From the NCBI GenBank assembly GCA_900550815.1, contig URTW01000047.1:1-11541 (forward strand): a stretch of DNA of 11,541 nucleotides, read 5' to 3'. Below, piece after piece: positions 6,489 through 11,541 of the stretch. Both the position numbers and the translations under genes were made by a program. The notes beneath the pieces were generated by a model. That model worked only from the letters and a program-made list of their open reading frames with translations, was not told the DNA's origin and searched no databases. Position 1 is the first letter of the stretch. Each line of letters starts with the position of its first letter. The DNA is from an uncultured Collinsella sp. (GTDB taxonomy: Bacteria; Actinomycetota; Coriobacteriia; Coriobacteriales; Coriobacteriaceae).

Positions 6489-6533
6489 CAAATACGTCAT
6501 CTAAGAGTATTTGTCCTCACATTGGGTGATAAT
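6489..6533 (+). promoter_or_regulatory. Palindrome and -10-like box upstream of the zinc-ribbon gene
   Basis: CAAATAC (6489-6495) and GTATTTG (6507-6513) are perfect 7-bp arms spaced by 11 bases. GATAAT at 6528-6533 is a 5/6 match to a -10 box but lacks a clear -35 box at the right spacing. The palindrome could be an operator or an RNA hairpin in the 150-base gap 6445-6594; I see nothing else there. Confidence 0.35.
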
Positions 6534-6594
6534 GATGCCAAAGACATCGTTTGCGATCCAGGTGATTCGCTCTAGATACGAAGGGATGATTTCG

Positions 6595-7890
6595 ATGTTC
6601 TGCTCGCAGTGTGGCGCCCCCATGGGCGATAACGACAAGTTCTGCGGCGTGTGTGGTGCTCCTAATGCCGGTGCCGCTGGCCCCGCTCCCCAGGGACAGC
6701 CTCAGCCCCAGCAGTTTGTTCCGCAACCGCCCGTGGCGAATGCGCCAAAGGGCTGTGTGGCTCAGGCGTTCCAAGATATGACTAAGACTCCGGGCGTGCT
6801 TCAGCGTGTATGCCAAATCGCGTTTTTGCCGGCGCTGATTTGCGTTGTGTCGGTGCTCGTGTTGTTTATTCCCGTTATTGGCGGCATTGCGGCTGCCATC
6901 GGCTTTTTGGCAGCTTGCATTGCGAGCGTGTGCGGTTCCGGCTTTGGTATTGAGTGGGGCCGTGATCTTTCGCTCAAGGTCGATGACGGCATGGATCGTC
7001 CGTTGATGCGTTCCACATCGTTTGGCCTTGGAGTCTTTTCGAGCGTTATTTCGGTCGTGCTCGAGGTTATCGCTGCCATTCCCGTTATCGGTGTAGTGCT
7101 TTCGCTGGTGGAGGGCGTGGTAATTGGCGCCGCGGGCTCGTATTCTTATTACGGCTCTTATGCGCTCGAGGCTGCGCTGTTCGGTTCGCTTGGCCTGCTT
7201 GTCCTGGCGCTAATTGTCTCGGCGATTCTGGGTGTCTTCTTTAAGATGTTCGCCGACATTGCCGTGATGCACTTTGCGGTGACCGGGCGCGTCGAGAGCG
7301 CGTTTTCGCTCGATAAGGTCTGGGCGGCCTTTAAGCACAACAAGACCAAGCTGTTCTGTGCTTCGTTCCTTCCCGAGTTTTTGACGGGCCTGGTCGCCAA
7401 TGTTGTCACATGGATCTTGACGGTCGTCTTTGGCGCCATTGCCTCTGTCGGTATGTATAGCTACTACTATCGTCCTACGGGTATTGAGGCAATCGTTACC
7501 GGCGGTGGCGTCACGCTCGCGCTGTTCTTGGTGCTGGTCGCTTTCGTCACCGTATTTCTTACGGTCTTTGGCAAGATGCTCAAGCACCGTGCCGTTGGCT
7601 ATTGGGCCGCACGCTATGCAAGCGAGTGGGCCGATGAGGATAAGGACGACGTCCTGACTTTTGTGTTGCCCTTCGAGAAGAAGTCCGCTCCTTCGGGTTA
7701 CGGTGCTCCGGATGCTTCGCCGGCACCTGCACCCGCTCCCGCGACCGAGCCTGAGCCGGCGCCCGAGCCTGAACCGGCGCCCGAGGCTGAGACGGCATCT
7801 GAGCCCGAGCCTGCGCCTGAGCCTGAGCCGGCACCTGCACCTGAGTCGGCGTCCGAGCCAAGCTCCGACGAGGAACCTCAGGACGAGTAG
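6595..7890 (+). CDS. Zinc-ribbon domain membrane protein, DUF4013-like, with Pro/Glu/Ala repeat tail
   Basis: This 431-residue protein is read from ATG 6595. GAAGGG at 6580-6585 is nine bases upstream, while the in-frame ATG 6586 would have no spacing and earlier in-frame starts add no family sequence. Residues 1-24 (MFCSQCGAPMGDNDKFCGVC) form a rubredoxin-like zinc ribbon with ligands C3, C6, C17 and C20. A Pro/Gln-rich linker runs to about 50. A hydrophobic core of about five segments (74-108, 143-175, 195-228, 258-283, 303-328) includes an internal repeat-like IPVIGGI/IPVIGVV. It resembles DUF4013 membrane proteins in topology; that assignment is moderate. Residues 364-431 are a low-complexity tail of (E/A)P repeats ending in acidic residues, likely cytoplasmic and extended. 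Function is unknown: such proteins are common in Coriobacteriia and may sense or scaffold at the membrane. A strong terminator follows. Confidence 0.85.
   Translation: MFCSQCGAPMGDNDKFCGVCGAPNAGAAGPAPQGQPQPQQFVPQPPVANAPKGCVAQAFQDMTKTPGVLQRVCQIAFLPALICVVSVLVLFIPVIGGIAAAIGFLAACIASVCGSGFGIEWGRDLSLKVDDGMDRPLMRSTSFGLGVFSSVISVVLEVIAAIPVIGVVLSLVEGVVIGAAGSYSYYGSYALEAALFGSLGLLVLALIVSAILGVFFKMFADIAVMHFAVTGRVESAFSLDKVWAAFKHNKTKLFCASFLPEFLTGLVANVVTWILTVVFGAIASVGMYSYYYRPTGIEAIVTGGGVTLALFLVLVAFVTVFLTVFGKMLKHRAVGYWAARYASEWADEDKDDVLTFVLPFEKKSAPSGYGAPDASPAPAPAPATEPEPAPEPEPAPEAETASEPEPAPEPEPAPAPESASEPSSDEEPQDE
7728..7860 (+). repeat. Degenerate tandem repeat coding the EP/AP tail
   Basis: The DNA here is built from short units such as gagcctgagccggcgccc, encoding PEPAPEPEPAPE-type sequence at about residues 378-420 of the zinc-ribbon protein. 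The units differ at third codon positions, so the protein repeat is maintained while the DNA has diverged. Copy number could vary between strains through slippage. Confidence 0.7.
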
Positions 7891-7918
7891 CCATGCCGTC
7901 TGCCATTTGGGGACGGGG

Positions 7919-7936
7919 TAGAAATAGTAGAAATAG
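7919..7936 (+). repeat. Two tandem copies of TAGAAATAG
   Basis: Two exact 9-base units sit between the zinc-ribbon stop codon and the convergent terminator, just after GGGGACGGGG. Too short to assign; it may be part of a degenerate intergenic repeat. Confidence 0.4.
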
Positions 7937-7950
7937 CGCTTGAAGAATGA

Positions 7951-7987
7951 GCGGGGGCGGACGTGTCGAAACGTCCGCCCCCGCTTT
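7951..7987. terminator. Bidirectional terminator between convergent genes
   Basis: GCGGGGGCGGACGT (7951-7964) and ACGTCCGCCCCCGC (7971-7984) are a perfect 14-bp stem with a GTCGAA loop. TTT follows on the plus strand and a T-rich stretch (tcattctt) follows on the minus strand. It lies between the plus-strand zinc-ribbon gene (ends 7890) and the minus-strand M20 gene (ends 8031) and can stop transcription from both sides. Confidence 0.9.
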
Positions 7988-8030
7988 GACATCGCGATGT
8001 GGCTATGACTGCGAGATGCCAGCGAATCGA

Positions 8031-9494
8031 CTACTCGTCGTGCTTCTCCTCGCGGCGTGCAGCGGCGCGTGCGTCGTGGATGCCCTTGATCGCGGCATGG
8101 CGAGCCGTTCGGGCATCATGGATGGCGTCGCGAGCCTCGGCGGTCGTCGCCTTGGCAGAGCGCAACTTGGCGGCCAGATCGGGGTTGGTTTCGGCGACCG
8201 CGGTAATCGCGGGGCCGTCGAGCTCCTCTTGCGTGGGCTCGGCCAAAAAGTCGATAGCATACTGGGCGGCCACCATGGAGCCCTTTGCCAGCACGGTCTC
8301 GTCGATCTTGTAGAAGCAGGAATGCTGGGCGTACGTGGCGCCAATCTTGGGGTTGCGCGTACCTACAAAGGCGAGCACGCCCGGTACGCGACGCAGGTAC
8401 TCCGAAAAATCCTCGCCCGAAAGCGTGCCGCGATAATGGCCTTGGCCGGCGGGGCCCAGACACTTAATTACAGCCTGACGGCAGCGCTCGCTCGAGGCCG
8501 CGTCGTTTTCGACCTTGTAGTTGGCGATGGTGTAGTCGGTGAGCTCTGCCTCGGCGCCCAAGGCGGCCGCGGTATGCTCCACGATGCGGCGCATGAGCTC
8601 CGGCATTTCCTCGTGGGTCGAATCGCCGTAGGTGCGCACCGTGCCGGCGAGGTAGGCCGTGCCGGCGATAACGTTGCGTGCGGTGCCGCCGTGCAGCTCG
8701 CCGACGGTGATGACAGCCGGCTCGTAGGGGCTGATCTCGCGCGAGACGATGGTCTGCAGGGCGTTGACGATCTCTGCGGCCACCATAACGGCGGCGTGAC
8801 CGCGCTGGGGCATGGCGCCGTGGCACGAGGTGCCGCGTACGTCGATACGGAACCAGTCGGTATTGGCCATGCGCGGTCCGGGCTCGCAGCTCACGGTGCC
8901 GGCGTCGACCTCGCTCCAGATGTGCGCGGCGTAGGCGCCATCGACGCCGTCGAGCACATCCGTGCCGATCATGAGCTTGGCGCCCTGGCCGTTTTCCTCG
9001 CTGGGCTGGAAGACGATGCGGACCTCGCCGTGGATGTCGTCGGTCATATGGCGCAGGATTTGCAGCGTGCCGAGCATCATGGCGATATGGCAGTCGTGGC
9101 CGCAGGCGTGCATACAGCCCTCGTTGACGCTGGCGAACTCCTCGCCAGTCTGCTCGGTAACGGGCAGGGCGTCGATATCGGCGCGCAGCAGGATGCGGCG
9201 GCGTGGCGTGCCGTCCTCGCGATAGGCGTCGGGCGCGGTGCCGCGAAGCGTTGCCACCAGGCCCGTCTTAAGGGGACGCTCGTAGGGGATATTCATGGCG
9301 TCGAGCTGGTTGGCGATGTCGGAGGTCGTGCGCTCCTCGGCGAGGCTCAGCTCCGGGTGCTTATGGAAGTGCCGGCGCTGCTTGATGATATATGGTTCAA
9401 ACTCGGTTGCGATATCTTGGATGGCCGCGGTGACGTCGTCAGCCGCGCGAGCCTCGGTCGCCGCCATAATCTGCTGTGCCTTGGTCTTCGTCAT
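8031..9494 (-). CDS. M20 family (M20D) metallopeptidase/amidohydrolase with charged C-terminal tail
   Basis: This 487-residue predicted zinc-dependent hydrolase belongs to the group that removes N-acyl or amino-acid amide groups (hippurate, N-acetyl-diaminopimelate and indole-acetyl-amino-acid hydrolases). Substrate is not predictable. Visible motifs: RRHFHKHPELSLAE at 40-53, RADIDALPV at 104-112, HACGHD at 129-134, FQPSEENGQGA at 162-172, AAHIW at 189-193, the dimerisation-domain TSCHGAMPQRG at 222-232 and AQHSCFYK at 389-396. Probable metal ligands are C131, H133, E167, H191 and H391, with E166 as the catalytic base; all are present. ATG 9494 was chosen because AAGGAG lies about ten bases upstream and family similarity begins shortly after; the frame stays open to 10229 only as antisense shadow of the next gene. 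The last ~70 residues are an added Ala/Arg/Glu/Asp-rich, probably helical tail beyond the usual ~400-residue core. The gene is divergent from the amidohydrolase at 9663. Confidence 0.9.
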   Translation of the reverse strand: MTKTKAQQIMAATEARAADDVTAAIQDIATEFEPYIIKQRRHFHKHPELSLAEERTTSDIANQLDAMNIPYERPLKTGLVATLRGTAPDAYREDGTPRRRILLRADIDALPVTEQTGEEFASVNEGCMHACGHDCHIAMMLGTLQILRHMTDDIHGEVRIVFQPSEENGQGAKLMIGTDVLDGVDGAYAAHIWSEVDAGTVSCEPGPRMANTDWFRIDVRGTSCHGAMPQRGHAAVMVAAEIVNALQTIVSREISPYEPAVITVGELHGGTARNVIAGTAYLAGTVRTYGDSTHEEMPELMRRIVEHTAAALGAEAELTDYTIANYKVENDAASSERCRQAVIKCLGPAGQGHYRGTLSGEDFSEYLRRVPGVLAFVGTRNPKIGATYAQHSCFYKIDETVLAKGSMVAAQYAIDFLAEPTQEELDGPAITAVAETNPDLAAKLRSAKATTAEARDAIHDARTARHAAIKGIHDARAAARREEKHDE

Positions 9495-9662
9495 GGTCGA
9501 TTTGCTCCTTGCTGGGTTGATCGCAAAATCGTACAGGCTCTCTCCAGTATGCCACCTGCCGCTAGGGCTGGTAAAGTTGCCGTTTGCCGCTTGGGGTTTT
9601 GTTACAAGGGCGGGGGAGTACACTCGGGGGTGTTGAATTTCCTGCCAGAGATGGGGATGCCC
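9495..9662. promoter_or_regulatory. Shared divergent promoter region of the two hydrolase genes
   Basis: The 168 bases separate two outward-facing start codons, so promoters for both genes should lie here. No consensus pair stands out. Weak plus-strand candidates are TTGCCG (9577-9582) with TTACAA (9602-9607); on the minus strand TACGAT-like sequence precedes the M20 Shine-Dalgarno. GGGGGAG at 9612-9618 is a strong ribosome-binding-like motif placed 11 bases before GTG 9630. Confidence 0.4.
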
Positions 9663-11300
9663 ATGCAACATATCGATCGGATTATCCGCTCCAAGAACGT
9701 CTTTACCGCGCAAGACGGCATCGATACCACCCGCGAGCTGGCGATTGCCATCGCAGGCGACCGTATCGTCGCAGTCGGTGCGCCCGATGACGTGATTGCC
9801 GCCGCGCCTGCCGCCACGCCGGTTATCGACTGCGGCGAGCAGTTTGTCTGCCCCGGTTTCCATGACGCTCATCTGCACTTCTTCCATACCTCGGTCGGTT
9901 CCTCGCCGTACATGCTCATGGATATGGGCACGTCCGAGGCAGCGCTGGTGCAACGTGCGCTCGAGTTTTCCCAGGACCTGCCCGACGACGCTTGGGTTGT
10001 GACGCAGGGCTGGCGCGATTACCGTTGGGACCCGCCCGAACATCCTACCAAGGCGTCGCTCGATGCGGCATTCCCCGATCGTCCCTGCGTTATGTATTCG
10101 GGCGACGGGCACACGCTTTGGCTCAACAGCCGTGCACTCGAGGCGCTCGGCGTCACGCGCGACAGCGAGCCGCCGGCGGGCGGCAGCTACGACAAGGACG
10201 CAAACGGCGAGCTCACGGGCATTGCTCACGAGGCGGCTGCCATGCAGCTGCTACCGCGCTGCCTTGAGTGGCTGGGGGAGGATCGCATCGCAAGCGCTTA
10301 CGCCGATCAAATGAGGCGTATGGCCGAGCAGGGCATCACCTCGATCTGCGATATGTCGCTCATGCCCATGCCGGGCTGCGATTTTATCCGCGACGACGTC
10401 TACGACAAACTGCAGGCAGCCGGCAAGTTGGGCATCCGAGCCCATTTGTTTCCCACGCTGCTGGATGACCAATCGCGCTTGGAAGAGCTGCAGGTACGTT
10501 ACGCGAACAACGCGCTGCTTTCGGCGCCAGGCTTTAAGCAGTTCTTCGACGGCGTGTCGAGCGAACACACGGCCTATCTCACCGAGCCCTATACCAACCC
10601 GCGCTTCCCGGGCGACCAGGGCCGTCTGACGGTTCCGGCCGAGCGTATGCGCAAACTGGTCCTCGCTGCCGCGGAGCGCGGTCACACCGTGCGCATCCAC
10701 GTCATCGGCGACGGTGCCATCCATGCCGCGCTCGATATCTTTGAGGAGGCCGCCGAACTGTATGGCCTGCCCCAGCACAGTCATAACACGCTCGAGCATC
10801 TGGAGAACCTCTTGCCCGAGGACATCGATCGTCTACGCAAGCTTAACGTCGTTGCCTCGAGCCAGCCCTGTCACGTTACACTCGTCCCGGGTGGACCGGA
10901 GCGCGATCTGGGCCTGGAGCGCAGCCGCATCATGTGGCCGTTTGCGACCTATAAGCAGCGCGGCATTCGCCAAGCCTTCGGTACCGACAGCCCTATCACA
11001 GCTGATACCAGCATGAACGTGCTCTACACGGCTATCACGCGCCAGGACCCCAAAAGCCACTGGCCCGAGGGCGGCTGGCTGCCGAGCGAGCGCATCGATG
11101 CAGCAACAGCCCTGCGCAACTACACCCTGGGCAGCGCGTACGCAGCGGGCGACGAGCAAAACCTCGGCAGCTTGGAGCCCGGCAAATACGCCGATCTGGT
11201 AGTCCTGGACCAAAACCCGCTCACCGTTGACCCCCAAGAGCTCCAGGCCACAAAAGTTCAGGCCACCTACCTGGCAGGCAACTTGATTTACGAGCGCTAA
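9663..11300 (+). CDS. Amidohydrolase family protein (amidohydrolase-3, YtcJ-like)
   Basis: This 545-residue enzyme of the metal-dependent amidohydrolase superfamily has a TIM barrel flanked by a split beta-sandwich: residues 1-65 at the start and about 495-545 at the end (GSLEPGKYADLVVLDQNPL). Barrel motifs in order are PGFHDAHLHFFHT (metal ligands H70 and H72), FKQFFDGV (K292, probable carboxylated bridging lysine), RIHVIGDGA (H346), NTLEHLEN (H379) and FGTDSPI (D442). All expected ligands are present, so it should be active on an amide or cyclic amide, but the substrate is unknown for most of this subfamily. No signal peptide is seen, so it is cytoplasmic. The start is uncertain: ATG 9663 fits the family start (MQHIDRIIRSKNVFTA) with GGGG six bases upstream; ATG 9651, ATG 9657 or GTG 9630 (with GGGGGAG 11 bases upstream) would add up to 11 residues. 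Length is normal for the family. Confidence 0.88.
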   Translation: MQHIDRIIRSKNVFTAQDGIDTTRELAIAIAGDRIVAVGAPDDVIAAAPAATPVIDCGEQFVCPGFHDAHLHFFHTSVGSSPYMLMDMGTSEAALVQRALEFSQDLPDDAWVVTQGWRDYRWDPPEHPTKASLDAAFPDRPCVMYSGDGHTLWLNSRALEALGVTRDSEPPAGGSYDKDANGELTGIAHEAAAMQLLPRCLEWLGEDRIASAYADQMRRMAEQGITSICDMSLMPMPGCDFIRDDVYDKLQAAGKLGIRAHLFPTLLDDQSRLEELQVRYANNALLSAPGFKQFFDGVSSEHTAYLTEPYTNPRFPGDQGRLTVPAERMRKLVLAAAERGHTVRIHVIGDGAIHAALDIFEEAAELYGLPQHSHNTLEHLENLLPEDIDRLRKLNVVASSQPCHVTLVPGGPERDLGLERSRIMWPFATYKQRGIRQAFGTDSPITADTSMNVLYTAITRQDPKSHWPEGGWLPSERIDAATALRNYTLGSAYAAGDEQNLGSLEPGKYADLVVLDQNPLTVDPQELQATKVQATYLAGNLIYER

Positions 11301-11317
11301 CCCCACATCCACACCTC

Positions 11318-11383
11318 AGTTGCGGTGAAATAGTCCCTAACTCGGCCTTCAAGCCCAAAAACAGGAACTATTCCACCGCAACT
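11318..11383 (-). repeat. 66-bp hairpin repeat element after the amidohydrolase gene
   Basis: Arms 11318-11338 (starting AGTTGCGGTG) and 11363-11383 (ending CACCGCAACT) are complementary at 19 of 21 positions with a 24-base loop. The loop holds a small GGC/GCC hairpin at 11344-11355. The two mismatches are A-C on the plus strand but G-U on the minus strand, so RNA from the minus strand would form an unbroken 21-bp stem. It starts 17 bases after the stop codon and could end transcription or stabilise RNA, or be a REP/MITE-like element. Confidence 0.75.
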
Positions 11384-11541
11384 TAAAAGAGCGCGTCCCA
11401 ACAACGTGCCCCTATCTTGTGCATTCCATCCGCATCGCCATTTTGCTGCACTGACTTCTCTGAATTCCGGGCCCTAGTTAGTCAACCTGGCTCCCGGGGC
11501 GGACCGGAGGCATGAAGTTTGTCGCGAGTTCCGCACGCAAA
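11384..11541. other. Intergenic region with no supported gene (window end)
   Basis: These 158 bases hold no convincing coding frame. At the edge, ATG 11512 (MKFVASSARK, open to the window end) has GGAGG only one base upstream, too close for a normal start. CCGG-rich short palindromic pieces (11467-11508) are present. I cannot tell whether this is a leader of a downstream gene or part of a repeat. Confidence 0.4.

Noticed and set aside
6511..6594. Upstream in-frame starts for the zinc-ribbon gene (TTG 6511, ATG 6586)
   Set aside because: The extra residues precede the zinc ribbon without family similarity, TTG 6511 lies inside the palindrome, and ATG 6586 directly abuts GAAGGG with no spacing.
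7947..9662. Very long plus-strand open frame (open from 7947 into the amidohydrolase gene) opposite the M20 gene
   Set aside because: It is the antisense shadow of the M20 gene: the minus strand carries all M20 catalytic motifs, while the plus-strand product in this part is low-complexity Gly/Val/Ala/His sequence. It also reads through the terminator hairpin at 7951-7984. It is in frame with the amidohydrolase by chance in GC-rich DNA.
9495..10229. N-terminal extension of the M20 frame to 10229 on the minus strand
   Set aside because: This would overlap the amidohydrolase gene in antisense and adds no M20 sequence; the Shine-Dalgarno and start of similarity support 9494.
1..11541. CRISPR arrays, tRNA or rRNA genes, prophage, toxin-antitoxin or defence genes
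   Set aside because: I saw no regularly spaced repeats, no tRNA-like cloverleaf with a CCA-type end, and no gene with such domains on either strand.

Overview
The window reads as chromosomal DNA from a high-GC Gram-positive gut actinobacterium of the Coriobacteriia, most likely Collinsella or a close relative. This rests on the gene content (a DUF6020-type membrane protein, a YebC/TACO1 protein, an AmaP-DUF2273-Asp23 envelope module and a zinc-ribbon membrane protein), the frequent GTG starts with strong Shine-Dalgarno sequences, and the short intergenic palindromic repeats. The genus is inferred from remembered protein style, not from a database search.

Layout. Bases 1-281 are the 3' end of lgt (prolipoprotein diacylglyceryl transferase). 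A repeat-rich gap (282-416) follows, then a 727-residue polytopic DUF6020/GT-C-like protein (417-2600). yebC (2765-3571) is a stand-alone unit closed by a clear Rho-independent terminator. Next is a compact three-gene operon, amaP (3738-4283), a DUF2273 gene (4276-4653, overlapping amaP) and an asp23/gls24 gene (4698-5213). It ends in a dispersed repeat and a strong hairpin. A YitT/DUF2179 membrane protein (5422-6444) and a zinc-ribbon, DUF4013-like membrane protein with a Pro/Glu/Ala repeat tail (6595-7890) follow on the same strand. A perfect 14-bp-stem bidirectional terminator (7951-7987) separates the latter from the convergent M20D peptidase/amidohydrolase (9494-8031, minus strand). That gene is divergent from an amidohydrolase-3 (YtcJ-like) enzyme (9663-11300). 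The last 241 bases contain no convincing complete gene but hold a 66-bp hairpin repeat element.

How the genes fit together. The best-supported functional unit is the envelope-stress module. AmaP is expected to anchor the soluble Asp23-type protein to the membrane, with the DUF2273 protein as a small membrane partner. The two metal-dependent hydrolases share a 168-bp divergent promoter region, so co-regulation is possible but not shown. The remaining genes look like independent housekeeping or envelope functions. I found no phage, CRISPR, toxin-antitoxin or biosynthetic cluster, and no clear evidence of an undescribed defence-like system. The most unusual structure is in the intergenic repeats: a 55-bp element present twice in opposite orientation (51/55 identical), a 66-bp hairpin element whose mismatches become G-U pairs on one strand only, and small palindromes and direct repeats in two gene leaders.
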